64,000 nt of DNA from Powellomyces hirtus (GCA_025526995.1 JAHLKG010000020.1:372001-436000); one strand, 5' to 3'; positions 13,140 to 24,841 are shown, counted from the first letter of the stretch. Translations and numbers: made by a program. Notes: generated by a model not told the origin, from the letters alone.

Positions 13140-14281
13140 TTAATCTTCACCCATACGGTAGGCCACCAGTCCATCAACCCGATGAACGCTGGTAGAGAAG
13201 CTCCGCAATTTGACTTGCTCGGCGTTCTTCGTGATGAGCCGCGCGTCCGAGTCTATCCATTCGGCAGGAACTTCGGCATCCTTGTCCGTGTAAGCCAGAA
13301 TGTTGAATGTGCCTGCAGAAAAAACGATCGCGAGGGGAGTATCAGTGATGGGACAAGATGCAGGGCAGACCAGCGAGAAACGCAATCGGGATGTTCTTCT
13401 CCGTGCTGCTTGAAGACTACTCACATGGTTCGTCGAGCATGGGAAGGAAGGAAACGCTCGCAGTTATTTGCCGCATCACGGCGGCAATCTCGGCGTTCAC
13501 TTGTTTCTCGGTCTTGCCCGCCGTTGCGCCATTTTTGCTATCAGAGGAAAATTGTTTGCATACGCGGAGAAAACTGAAGTAAAATGCCTTCCGTCTTCAA
13601 TCGATCTCACCTCCCAGTGGCGTTCTCTTTATCTTCCGATTTTTCAAGCTGGATGTCAAACGACCACCGCTCGAGCACGTCGCGCGTGTCTTTTGAACTG
13701 ATCACCATCACGAGTCTGCTGATTTTCTTCGCAATTATCCATTCTGAGATAAAGAGATCAAATTGAATCTCATGAGTCGTCCCTAGTCCTGCCCCACGCA
13801 GAGCCAAATAAACGCATTGCTTCCTATTTTTGCGCTTACTGTCAAGTTGAGAGAGGATGGCTTGCAGATACGCCTGCACGCCGTCGTGAGATGTCATCAG
13901 AAGATTCAGACCGTACTTTTTCACCATGTGGAAATCTGAAATTCAAGCTTGCTGCGTCAGATGCGAATCAGCACCTGGGAAGGTGACATATTTGCAGACC
14001 TTCGGGTGGGTAGAGTCCGCGCTGGAACAAGATGCTGTTTCCGGTTCCGCAATGAGCGACTATCTCTCTACTAAGCCCCATTCATATGAGACCCAAACTT
14101 TCACCTATTTATTCCATAGTCTGATGGAACAAAAATATACAATCAGTTGTCTTCCTATTCTGGCGCAAGTTTCAGAGCATAGCTATGTCATGCTCAAAAC
14201 TCAACTGAAGAACTCGACGACTATTTGCGCGGAACCTCGCAAGGTGATGTTCTTTTCTTTCTGGAGTTGAATCGTGGCCAT
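13140..14281 (-). CDS. MAD2: Spindle assembly checkpoint HORMA protein MAD2
   Basis: Mitotic checkpoint protein that inhibits CDC20-APC/C. Six exons on the minus strand: 14206-14281, 14000-14059, 13840-13935, 13611-13743, 13425-13537 and 13140-13312. The total is 651 nt, 216 aa (human 205). It starts MATIQLQKEKNITLRGSAQ, matching the family N-terminus. SILFQRGLYPPEDF, VKKYGLNLLM, DVLERWSFDIQ, ILAYTDKDAEVPAEW and LRSFSTSVHRVDGLVAY follow in the HORMA order, including the C-terminal safety-belt segment. The intron 14060-14205 is the longest (146 bp) and its donor is GTTGAG. It shares a 303-bp divergent promoter with MCM7 and is convergent with SAC1. Confidence 0.97.
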
Positions 14282-14584
14282 ATTTTTCTGACGTGACAAG
14301 TTCGTAAGAATGGGGAGATGTGCGGCGTTGACAAACAAAAAGAAAAGCAAACTGGAAAAGGAAGCAAGCACAAGGGAAGCAGACGTGTCTCTCGGACACT
14401 CCCGACGCGTTTGTCCGAACCGTCCGGCCCAGATTCGGACATGGCCTTGTTTCCATTCTTTGCATTCTGAACTAATCGCATTGTTGCATTTGCGGAGTAA
14501 AAAGCTAGCATCAGCAGGGACCTACGCGTATCGCCTTGCTTTCTATCCGCTAGCTAGCTGAATCACCTCCTTTTGTCTCTCGCC
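14282..14584. promoter_or_regulatory. MAD2/MCM7 bidirectional promoter with two ACGCGT (MCB) boxes
   Basis: This 303-bp spacer lies between two divergent start codons. Two perfect MluI cell-cycle boxes, ACGCGT, lie at 14405-14410 and 14524-14529. In yeasts this element is bound by MBF (Mbp1/Swi6 type) and drives G1/S transcription of genes such as MCMs. That it works so here is inference from the motif and the gene pair. Confidence 0.6.
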
Positions 14585-17500
14585 ATGGCTGCAACCTCGT
14601 CTTTTAACATTGGTGTCAACTACCAGGAAGAACGAGGTATGGACACGGAGTCGGCTGGTCCCAACTGTAGTTGAAAGCGAAAGGCCAGACCGAAAATGAA
14701 AGAGAGAAGAGAAAAGTTGGCGGAAAAACAAAGAGGCTCGATTCCATCAAGCCGCCCCTAAATTGGGGTTTGAATTTTCAGAGAAAATCACCACCTTCAT
14801 CGAGAAGTTTGCCGTAGAAACAACCGCCCCTCCTTCAGAGTCCGATACTCCCAGCCGGCGAAGCAGGCGAAAACCAGCACCAGTAATCAGCTTTCCTTAT
14901 GCCGAGCAACTGGTGAGCGAGAAAAGGATTCGGTCGTAGTTAACTCAATTGAATAGGGCTAATCATGTGCCATGTGTACTTCTTGACCAGAAAGCGATAG
15001 CGGAACGAACTCAGAGTAAACTGGAGATTGCATTAGATGATATTGCCGCTGTAAGACAAATAACGTTGCATTTGCTGTGGTACTCCGAGGTCGCGGTCTG
15101 ATTTTACTTTGCCTCTCATGGTAGTTCGATGAAACAGAGCAGCTTGTTTACAACATTGAGCTAAACACCAGACGATACGTGACACTGTTTTACGAGGCCA
15201 TTGACGCACTACTTCCGGAAAATCATGTCACGCCCAGTGATGATAGTGATCCGCTCGAGGTCATCCTGTTCCAACGACGGCAACACGATGCTGCGCGAGA
15301 AGGAACAAACGCCCCGCTGTTCCCTGCGATGCTGACAAGACGATAGTATGTACCAGGACGTCTGCAAACCCCAGGTCAACTTCACAGTAATTAATTTCAC
15401 GATGACTACGACAGCTCCGTCTACTTCAAGCCGCGCAGCTTGGTCAAAGCTGTGTCCGTCCGCGAAGTTAAGGGCGCTGCAGTCGGACATATGGTCACGG
15501 TACGAGGAATGGTCACGCGAGTCAGCGACGTGAAACCGCAAGCAGTCGTCATTGCTCTCAGTTGCGACAAGTGTGGATATGAGATCTTCCAGGAGGTAGG
15601 GGGATTCTCACTTCCATCGTTCGGTCCCGAGTGCATGTTGAAAATTTGCATCATTGCATAGGTCACATCGCACAATTTCACACCTATCACAGAATGCACC
15701 AGTGCAGATTGCAAAAAGAATGCCTCGAAAGGGAAACTGTACCTTCAAACGCGGGCGTCCAAATTGATCAAATTCCAGGAAATCAAACTGCAAGAACTCG
15801 TAAGAATGAGTTGACATTTTTCGCGCCACTGGATAGTCTCTCACTCATGTATTTCTGTCACAGACTGACCAAGTTCCTATGGGCCATATTCCCCGTTCTA
15901 TGAGCGTCCATCTTTACGATGACATGACACGAAGCGTCAACCCTGGAGATGTAGTCTACATCACCGGTGTTTTCCTGCCTATCCCATACACGGGTTTCAA
16001 GGCATTGCGAGCTGGGCTCATCACGGACACTTATCTGGAGGCACATCACGTGCACCAAATGAAAAAGCAGTATTCCCAGATGGAGCTGACGCCGGAGATC
16101 AACGCTCAGATCGATGCTCTGCAAGAAGATCAGAACCTGTACACCAGATTGGCAAAGAGCATTGCGCCTGAAATCTGGGGACATGATGATGTCAAAAAGG
16201 CCTTACTATTGCTTCTGGTGGGCGGAGCCACCAAGGAAACCAAGGACGGAATGAGAATTCGCGGAGATCTCAACGTCTGCCTGATGGGTGACCCGGGAGT
16301 CGCCAAATCTCAGTTGCTGAAACAAATTAGTAAAATCTCTCCTCGTGGTGTCTACACCACTGGTCGAGGAAGTTCGGGAGTCGGTCTGACGGCCAGTGTG
16401 ATGAAGGATCCCATAACAGAAGAAATGGTGCTGGAAGGAGGTGCACTTGTCCTTGCTGACAACGGCATTGCTTGCATTGATGAGTTTGACAAAATGGACG
16501 AGAATGATCGAACTGCCATTCATGAGGTCATGGAACAGCAGACCATCAGTATCAGCAAGGTCAGTTAGCGGAAACGAATGCTGTTGCGGCCTGAGCAAAC
16601 AATTAAATAACCGAGACGCTGATGTTCAATCATAGGCTGGAATCACGACAACTTTGAATGCCAGAGCATCCATTCTTGCGGCCGCTAACCCGCAATACGG
16701 TCGATACAACCCTAAAAAGCGCGTCGCGGACAACATCAATCTGCCGGCAGCCCTGCTCAGTCGTTTTGACATCTTGTTCTTGATGCTGGATACCCCAACT
16801 GTCGCGGATGATCTTCGGTATGTCCGCTCAGTTTACGGGTCACCTCACGGCCTCTGACTCGCGCATTCGTTTGTTCCTTTGATAAGATTGGCACAACACG
16901 TTGCATATGTGCATATGCACCTGCACCACCCTCAGCTAGAAGGAAACTTTGCGGCTGTAGAAACCAACGTCATCAGACATTTTATTGCGAGAGCACGACA
17001 GTTTGATCCTAGCGTTCCAAAAGAAGTTGGGGATTACATTGTCAACGCCTACGTCCATCTCCGATCTCGTGCGAAAGAAACGGAGGACTTCCAGTACACT
17101 TCTGCACGAACTCTGTTGAGTGTCATTCGCATGGCTACCGCATTGGCCCGCCTTCGGTTTGCCGACGAGGTCGACATGGCTGACGTTGACGAAGCTCTGC
17201 GTCTAATGGACGTCAGTAAAGCCAGCTTGATGGACCGAGAGGACGGTCATGCACAGTAAGTGTCTCTAGATCGGCGCGCTTTGGGGACTTCAACCTGGCC
17301 ATCTTTGCTTAGCTGCTTTATATTTGTGTTGCCACCAAAGGGATCCCATATCTGTTATTTTCGAGCTCATCAAGACAATGTCTAAAGACGGGGAAGGTCG
17401 TATGCGCAGCGACATCAGGTAGGTCTGCACCATTTTAGGTCTCAAACGACTTTTGTCTCAACGAATTATCCCATCCCATAGCATCGCTAAGATCCGCGAC

Positions 17501-17638
17501 CGGGTTATCGGAAAGGGATACACAGAAGATGATTTCACGGAATGCATTGAGACTTATCAGGACCTATGGATGGTGGCTGCCAACGGAACAAAGCTCCGAT
17601 GGGTGGGGATTGAAGACGAATACGGCGATGATGAATAG
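14585..17638 (+). CDS. MCM7: DNA replication licensing helicase subunit MCM7
   Basis: AAA+ subunit of the MCM2-7 replicative helicase in the nucleus. Eleven exons: 14585-14636, 14782-14912, 14991-15050, 15125-15345, 15415-15595, 15662-15799, 15864-16559, 16636-16817, 16887-17255, 17341-17418 and 17482-17638. They total 2265 nt (754 aa; human 719). A zinc-binding set is visible as CDKC and CTSADC. Walker A is GDPGVAKSQ (about 403-411), Walker B CIDEFD (about 465-470), and the arginine finger LSRFD is near 535. The N-terminal [14 protein letters not shown], the LYLQTR block and [13 protein letters not shown] [21 protein letters not shown] assign it to MCM7 rather than other MCMs. The C-terminal winged-helix region is split over the last two exons. 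Confidence 0.98.
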
Positions 17639-18138
17639 GGGTTCCGAAAAACGAAGGGGACACCCATCTTCACGTGTTTTGACCCCGGCCACGGCTTTTT
17701 CTTCCTTATTTATGCTGTGGTCTTGTAAATTTTGTGAATATGAGGAGAGAATGTTTTTCAAGAGCGAATTGGCCCCTCGAGCGCTACTGCGCGGTCGCAT
17801 TTATATACAGAGCGGCGGGATTAGAAGTCCATCCTCGAAGAAGACGCTTGGTCCTGAGGTAGTCGTGGACGAGCTGGGATTGATGATATGAATATGTTTT
17901 TTGGCCTGAGGACCATACGAATGTGCTGGCGGCGTCGCGCCCCGGTCAACACACCGTCATTACTTCCGCAGCCTGCAACGGTTACCTGTTCGTTCTATAT
18001 CTTGCTGGCTGTGATCCGCTTCCGTCCCGCTGCGCTCACTCGAGGAATCAGACTCGCTTTGCGGGTGAGGGAAGGAAACGCGTTCAAGTTGTGAGATTGA
18101 AGATAAAGAAGCGCGAGGGTTGCAACCATTTGCAAAGC
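17639..18138. other. Interval between MCM7 and the convergent small coiled-coil gene
   Basis: 500 bp with no gene that I can support. It should hold the 3' ends of both convergent transcripts. Confidence 0.35.
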
Positions 18139-18526
18139 TTACTCGTCATTCGAGTAGCGGAGCATCAGATCCAACAGCAGGCTTTCCAGAGGCAAGAATA
18201 TGAAATGGGATCATAAGCTTGTGCAGTAAACAAAGAAGCACAAACAGCCAGGCTTTATACCTGTTTTCATTTCGGACGCCTCGTATCGTCTTCTGTATGC
18301 TGTTGAGGACGGAGCGCAGCTCGGCCTGCTCCTTTTCAATCAGAAAGCATACCATGTTAAAACAATCTTTATCAAACGAAAAAGAAACACGCCGGTCGCG
18401 GAGGCTCGCGCGCCAGAATCATTTTTGATGGACTGTTAGGTCGCCTTCGGCACAACTTACTTTTGAAAGCGACCTGTACCGCTCTTGAGCCTTCTGATAC
18501 TTTGCTTTGAATGATAAAGGCTGCAT
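18139..18526 (-). CDS. 59-aa coiled-coil protein resembling the N-terminal core of INO80 complex subunit E
   Basis: A proposed three-exon gene: 18461-18526, 18261-18331 and 18139-18181, 180 nt in phase. It begins MQPLSFKAKYQKAQERYRSL and ends NENSLLLDLMLRYSNDE. The pattern KYxxxxxRxxxL, a heptad-like helix, then NxxLLLDLMLRY closely follows the conserved N-terminal module of INO80E (metazoan KYRNLKRKL ... SFLLDRLLQYE). All sites are GT-AG. An alternative acceptor upstream would add FLIEK, which also resembles the family, but it breaks phase. What is seen is a spliced helical micro-protein; the link to chromatin remodelling is inference. It is too short and split for ORF finders. Confidence 0.5.
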
Positions 18527-19273
18527 GCCTTTTGTATATTTGTCGTTTCCTGCGTAGGAGTGAAAAGGGGGAAATGGCGGAGGTATATGATCGATCAATT
18601 ACGTACACGCGTGTGTTTCGTGTTGTGACATCACAGTTGACGTGGAACACGTTTGTATGGACTTGGTACCCTGACCTGAAAATGTCAGCTCTAGGTTTTA
18701 GTGTCTTGCGGAAATGCTTGCTGTCTCGCACCATGGCGATCTTGCAAGCTAGGCCACCGACATGCATGATATGAACCCGCGGGCCGAACTCGCAGGCCGC
18801 ACACGCTGCGTGGGAACTCGGCGAATGACTGCACTGCGGGATACTGCCACGTACCGGGCTGATGTGTGCCGCCTGTGAGGAGGCTGGCCTTTGCAGCAAT
18901 GGAACTGTCAGATCATAGTCGCACCCCAGAGTGTCCAGTGATTGTCCACTTGAATTTCCAACATAGACCTGAAACCATCTGTCGGATCTTCCCGGAGATT
19001 TCGAAAGGGCAATGAACTCAGTCTGTCGTTATTCATCAGGAAATCGGCGTGTCTGGGAATCTCGCATGAGCCCTGAAACCGCGAGTGCAAGCTATCATGG
19101 GAATGTGTGAATGTCTCAGATGGATATTGAAGGACTTGTGCGCAAGGGTAAATTAAAAGGAAGCAGACTTCCTTCCGGCGCCCACAGCATGGCAAAACAG
19201 CGACGCTTTCTGCACCTGTAGCATCCAGTAGTCCAGTTATTCTGGTGAAAAGGCCCTTTGTCTCTGTGAAATC
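18527..19273. other. Divergent interval upstream of the Hsp70-like gene
   Basis: 747 bp between the small coiled-coil gene and the Hsp70-like gene. A minus open frame at 18908-19309 shows no conserved features. No gene is called; promoter elements were not resolved. Confidence 0.35.
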
Positions 19274-22013
19274 ATGTCCACTAGCACACAATCTACGGCC
19301 GCAAGGCACAGGTCACTTTTGACAGCTTCTGGTCATCGAGTGGTGGTCGGTATCGACTTTGGCGCCAGTCACTCCGGCTTTGCATACGGTAAATATCCTT
19401 GCCATTGCTGCTCGGTTACTGTTCATGGACTCAACTTTTTGGTACCTTAGCACACGTCTCCGACCCTGGCCGAATCGAATGGTAAGTTATTGACGGAAAC
19501 CGCCGACACTTGACAGTTCTTTAACGTTTTGCTTTCGGGCAGTCTCTATGAATGGGAGGACCAACCGGTTGTGAGTGTTCATCTCTGTGGATCATACTGC
19601 CGCTCGACTGTTCTCACGTAAACTGGAATCCGTCTCCAGCCATACTGCAAGAATTACTCGGCACTTTGGTACAACATCGAGGAAAAGAAATCCGAGGGCT
19701 GGGGGTAAGCTGCGTCGCACTTGAGAATGCTACCTTGTACCCGCAGGCATCTCATACTTTCGTGAAAAGATATACGGCCGTCAGGAAAGAAATGGAACAC
19801 ATCCATGACGGGCAAAGTGCATACCGCTTACTCACACTCCTAAAGTTTTTGATCGAGCCGACCGCAGCCGAGCATGCAACAGTCACATTACCTCATGGTG
19901 TAGACGCTCTGGAAGTCGTTGCAGACTATCTCTCTCAGCTTTACAAGGTTCTGCTCGAAAGACTGCAGCGCAACTTTGGAGAGAGCTTGCAAGGAGAAGA
20001 TTTGCACTTTTGTTTGACCGTTCCAGGTATGTGAAGTCGCTGTTTGCATCCATCATTGAAGTTGAGATCCTCACATCGTGGTATTTTTCATTGATTTAAT
20101 ATAGCCATCTGGAGCGAGCAGGCGAAGCAAACCATGCGCCAAGTGGCTGTGAAAGCCGGACTGATCTCCCCCGCAGAGATCAACATGCCCAGGTTGACAC
20201 TCGTCTTGGAGCCCGAGGCGGCTGCAATCTTTTGCTGCAAGAGGTTTTCCGAGGCGCAGCTACGCAGTGGCGATAGCTTTATGATTGTTGATGCAGGTGC
20301 GCAACAGTTGCGTTTTGCGCTCACGTCAGCGATCGGGAAAACGCGTGACTAAGCCTCCCGTCTGTCCGATGTTCTTTCAGGCGGCGGTACGGTCGACATC
20401 GTTGCTGAAAAATGGACATGTGAGTGTTGTGCATATGATTCAGTTGCATTCTTTTCAGTCTGTCTTGTCTCATACGTCTTCCTGATATTCAGCGGGAATC
20501 AACAACCAGCGTCTGACTGAACTCGCACGCGGGGACGGCGACTGGTGCGGCTCGATATTCGTCGACAACCGCTTTTTAGAATGGCTTGGGAACAAAGTGG
20601 GCCAGACCGCATTGTCGCAGTTGAAGGAAGAGAAAGGACGAGATTTCATGCAAGGTTTGTGGCCGGAACGTTTCCTTGCGAGTTTTTGAAATTCATCATT
20701 AATGCTGTCTTTGTTTCCCACAGTTTTGACCAGCTGGGAGAGTACCAAGCGACAGTTCAAGGGTGAAGAGAGTTTCCGCGACAAACAATATATTCCGTTC
20801 TCAATCCCTGGATCGTTGTACAATCTCATGTCCGACGAGAGCATGCAAAAACTGCAGGACGCACAAGGTACCCTATCCTGACCCTCTTTCGCTCTTTGCG
20901 TTTGGAGTAAAGCTAACAACTGCTTCACGCTGAATGTACTTTACTAGATGGTGTTGATGACGACGTTTACATTACGCTTGATGATATGAAGTCCTTCTTT
21001 GATCCGATTGTCGACAAGACTTTGGACCTTATTCAAACTCAGCTCGACAGATGCCCCGGCAACCGTTGCAACAAACTCTTTGCTGTTGGTGGATTTTCGG
21101 TACGAATGGATACTTATAATATGACCGTGACTGCTAACTAATCATGACGGCAACTGTCTCTCCTTGGACGCCAGGCTTCACCCTATCTCACTCGCCGCAT
21201 CCAGGAAAGATTCTCGGGTTCATTCGATAACCTCGTGTTCCCTAGAGAGCTAGGAGCTGCAGTTGGTACGCTACAACTCCGTTGAATCTAACACGACGAC
21301 CAAATTTTTGACCGTTCTTCCATCCGATGGCAACCACATCACTCAGTTCAGGGAGCCGTGCGTGAGTATCTTGATCAAGCTCCTCGGCAGGAACCTTGTG
21401 AAGTTCGATTTCTGACACCCTAATTTTGGTATTCATCACAGTTCACGGCCTCAATCCGGATAGTATTCAGGGAAGATGCTCCCGTTTCACGTATGGCCTG
21501 CTGCTCAGCCGACCCGAGAGCGGATTCATGATCGGGAAGACCCAGGTGTGTTTCATTACGACTTGCCGTGTTCGCTAGAGCTTGCCGACATTTTACGCAT
21601 TCGATACCTTTCTCTTCATATGTCGGGAACAGCGTCCAAACCAACGCGACATTTTCCTCCACGCGGAAGAAAACCGGCAATACGTCGAATACTTCCAGCC
21701 CGCAATTGTTGCCAACCAGGTGGTCCAGGTGGACGATTTCTACAGCACGAAATGTTACCCGGTATACACGTACCAGACGAGCGTCACCGTCAGCGTCTAT
21801 GCCACCGCCGCCGCATACAAAAGTGAGACGTCCTTCTCCGACGTGGCTGGTCGCTTTGACGTCGGCTTCTTGGCAGTCGATGACGTGCCTTTGACTGGGG
21901 ATCGCAGCATCACCGTCCACTTCTACTTTGGCCTCACGGAGCTCACGGTCATTGCGCGAGTCAATGGCACCGGGGTTGAGAAACGTATTGCAGTCAATTT
22001 TGCCACGCGCTGA
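19274..22013 (+). CDS. Atypical Hsp70-family ATPase (HSPA12-like)
   Basis: Actin/Hsp70-fold ATPase of the divergent HSPA12-like branch, expanded in fungi and animals; the client is unknown. Thirteen exons: 19274-19388, 19451-19481, 19543-19570, 19640-19704, 19770-20026, 20105-20296, 20381-20419, 20493-20654, 20724-20867, 20948-21099, 21175-21265, 21442-21545 and 21579-22013. They give 1815 nt, 604 aa. Phosphate-1 motif VVVGIDFGASHSGFAYA, phosphate-2 MIVDAGGGTVDIVAEKW and adenosine motif FAVGGFSASPYLTRRI are all present, so nucleotide binding is plausible. A classical substrate-binding domain with EEVD tail is absent, as in HSPA12. The intron 21266-21441 is long (176 bp) for this gene. Its last about 190 coding bases and 3' flank are duplicated at 24849-25185. 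Confidence 0.9.
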
Positions 22014-22132
22014 TATGATATGGCGCTTGGTTGCATGGTGTTTAGCAGAAGATAGTAGTACATAGTCAGTAGGGAGGTATTATCATAGCCATTCAGTGCA
22101 ACACAATGCGTAGTATACGAAATGTATCTCGT
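21828..22132 (+). repeat. Source copy of the duplicated Hsp70 gene 3' end
   Basis: Contains the last coding part, the stop codon and about 120 bp of flank of the Hsp70-like gene. 21828-21906 reappears in inverted orientation at 24849-24926, and 21914-22132 reappears directly at 24924-25185. Since this copy keeps the reading frame, it is taken as the parent. Confidence 0.85.
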
Positions 22133-22860
22133 CCCCGCGGAGGCGCAGTCAAAATCTGGACGAACCACGCTCGGCCTGGCAAATAACTGCACACCGTTTC
22201 TCACGAGAAGCATACAGCTTCCTGCTTGTGCTCAGCGGGATCTTCGCCCATTCTTCCTTCACCGCAGCGATCAGAGTGGCCTTCCCTGTGGGCAAGGGGC
22301 TGCGCTTCCGGATGGCGCCGTCTATGATGTCCCATATGTCCTTGATGATGTTCTGATCCGGGGAGCTTGGAGGCCAGTTTGCAAGGCACACAATGTCGCT
22401 CTCTTTTTTCCCGTCGTTGCCTTGCTTGTGGCGACCTGGCTCCATCTTCCTGCAAAACATAGCCTGCAAAATAAATAAGTTCACAGCGGCCAAGAACAGA
22501 GAAAGCCGCATGTACCTGTGATTCCCATTGACCAAGGACCGGTCTTCTTCCAGGGCTGCCTATTTTTCGCTGGCGGTCCAGAATGCGCCAGACGGTCGAC
22601 GGGTTGACCCCTTGTTTTTTTGCAATAACCTCTTGCTTCATGCTGCCTGCATTGTCAATGCCAACTATCTCGAACGCTGCTCAAAGGTCAGCTGGCGGCG
22701 TCTAGAAGGCAGCGGCAGGCTGGACTCAGTGTCGCTTGAGCCCAGCTCCGCGCAGGGCGAAGAGGGAGCCTCACCGGACAGCAGACCGTCGTGGGCTTCT
22801 AGATCAAAGTCGTCAAAAACTGGAGGGGCATACGGTTCCTGCTTGATCTGCACTGGACTT
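22133..22860 (-). mobile_element. Decayed Tc1/mariner-type transposon remnant
   Basis: Read on the minus strand from about 22853, an N-terminal segment ends RRRQLTFEQRS. After a one-base frameshift it continues EIVGIDNAGSMKQEVIAKK and GVNPSTVWRILDRQ, a Tc1/paired-type helix-turn-helix with the GRRP linker. The sequence then jumps to VLQEDGA and, after another frame change, NWPPSSPDQNIIKDIWD and a C-terminal IPLSTSRKLYASREKR block. These correspond to the second-D region, the WPxxSPDLNPIE motif and the C-terminus of Tc1 transposases. About 100-150 residues of catalytic core, including the first Asp, are missing. The copy cannot encode an active enzyme. Terminal inverted repeats and TA duplications were not found by eye. 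Confidence 0.72.
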
Positions 22861-23370
22861 CAGGGCGGGGAGTCTGCTGGGGACTCGAGGTTTGCGGCGG
22901 CTTCATTGGTAAAGCCTAGCATCAGGCGCTGCAGAGAGAACGCCGTCAAAAGACCATGAAATGGCCACCATTCACTGACCAGAAGTCGTATTGATGAAAT
23001 AAGAGCACCCCCAGCAAGCCTAACCCGTCTTCAGTTTGACGTTCTCCGCTTCCACAGCTGCAAGCTTCATTCTTAAATGTGTAAACAAGGCTTTTGATAA
23101 GGAACTCTCTAAAGATCAGTCTCTAAATGCTTTCAGGGCACACTAACCACAGCTACAGAGCAAGGCGAACAAGCAGGTTATCAACGCATTTGTCTAGGGT
23201 TTGTTATGTGGAGGGGATTTGGGGAGGGGATCCCGTTGGGGAAGGGCGCGGACGTCGGTATCAAAAGCCACGCTTGCAAAAACAATTTCCGTCCTTTCTG
23301 TTAGTTCTTTTGCTCTCCTGTGCAGCCCATATACGCCTCTTCTCACTTTCTCTCGCACTGCACTTTCTCA
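22861..23370. other. Interval upstream of the Fic-domain gene
   Basis: About 510 bp without a supported gene; expected to hold the Fic gene promoter. A pyrimidine-rich stretch immediately precedes the chosen ATG at 23371. Confidence 0.35.
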
Positions 23371-24841
23371 ATGAGCTGGACACTAACCCCTGTCTTTCTC
23401 GACCCGAGCGGTCCCCTAGCGACCAGCAACCCGCCAGCAACCCTCTCGGAAGCCGAGTCGGCTCGATGGAACGACATCGTACGCACTTTCGTGACGCCGG
23501 CCATTGCTCCAAACGTTCGCGGGGTAAGCGCACAATCAATGCTTGCTGCGCATCGGTACAATCGCTTGGAGCCCCTAGTTGCCCAACAACCCGACTGGCC
23601 TTTGGCAGTGACATTGCTTGCCGAGACACACTACCTTATGAACGACTCCCACGGCGCACTCCAGCTACTCCGCCAGGTTCAGCAGACGACTACCCACGGC
23701 ACTGACCCCTCCTTTGACACTGCCGTTGGACAGCTGCAGCTCCTGGTGGACGAAGACAGCGGAGAGGAAGAGGATTACGAGAGCGAGCTAAAGGTCAAGG
23801 TCTACAAGCGCCCGGCCCTGCTTGCACAAGTTCCCCTTTCCACATCTTTGCTCAATGTGGACGAGTCATTGGCCCTTTGGAGCAGTCTGAAGACTGCGAA
23901 GACCGCCGAGGTTGCGATTGATCAGTTTGCGCGTAATGCGGCCATTCAGACCAACGTCCTCGAAGGCGTCTTCTCGATCGATGGAGACTCCTGGTCTCTG
24001 CTCGTCAAACGCGGGCTTTTCGAAAATTTCATTTGTGGCATCTCGCAAACAAGCCGCATCAAAAAGCCTAAGAAGATCGTAGAGATCCTGCGCACTACTG
24101 ACGCGTGCCTCTCAGACCTCACGGCTGTGCTTCAAGATTCACACCGATACAATGATCAATTTGTGCAAACCATCCACGGAAAACTGTTGAAGAATGACAA
24201 CATCTCATACGAAGACGACGAAGAGGTGGGTCGATACGCGCTCCTTATTCCGCGCGGCACCTACCGCCGCGTGCCGTGCTTCACCACGCACGAGGCCAAG
24301 GGACTCGAAACTCGTTTTTGTCCGTGGAAGACGCTGGCAGACGAGACGAAGTGGTACGTGCCATCCCGCCTTTCAATCTCTTTGTCGACGCCTCTGTGCT
24401 CATATTATTTGGCCTAGGTATTTTGATGCCGCTCGCAAAGTTTTGGCCGATAGCAACATCAATCCGTTCCTCGCTGCCGCGTGGCTGCAGTTCGCTTTTC
24501 TCCGCATCCACCCCTTCGCGGACGGCAACGGCCGGGTCAGCCGCATCATCTCATCGATCCCGCTCCTTCGCGCAAACCTCCCTCCCGTCGTCGTTGCAGC
24601 CGTCCGCAAGGGCGAGTACTTTGACGCCCTCGACCACGCCGACCAAACCGGAGACTGCGCAGAACTCGCATATTTTCTGAAAAAGGAGATAGACTTGGCT
24701 ATTGCTGAGATTGGCAGCCTGGCTGCGGATCTCACGGTGAGTACGTCCGTCGGCGACTCGGCCTCCTCCCCATCATCCGCCGCCCCGTACATTTCACCCT
24801 TGCGTGACGTGATCGCGGTTGTGCAGGCCTTGCAGCTCTGA
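23371..24841 (+). CDS. Fic-domain protein, FICD/HYPE-like AMPylase with N-terminal inhibitory motif
   Basis: Fic enzymes transfer AMP (or related groups) to hydroxyl side chains; animal FICD modifies the Hsp70 chaperone BiP. Two exons: 23371-24353 and 24418-24841 (1407 nt, 468 aa). The full Fic signature HPFADGNGRVSR is at 359-370, with the catalytic His intact. An inhibitory-helix motif of the (S/T)xxxE(G/N) class, TNVLEG, is at 194-199, upstream of the Fic core as in class II proteins. The N-terminal part (about 60-110) looks TPR-like (LAETHYLMNDSHGALQLLRQV), again as in FICD. No signal peptide or membrane span is seen, unlike ER-resident FICD, so a cytosolic location is inferred. It sits about 1.4 kb downstream of an Hsp70-like gene. 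The stop codon abuts a rearranged duplicate. Confidence 0.93.

Noticed and set aside
19705..19746. Acceptor at 19746 for Hsp70-like exon 5
   Set aside because: It gives a 42-bp intron and the wrong phase; the acceptor at 19769 gives 65 bp and keeps the frame.
22201..22641. Active Tc1 transposase
   Set aside because: Frameshifts and loss of the catalytic core including the first Asp.
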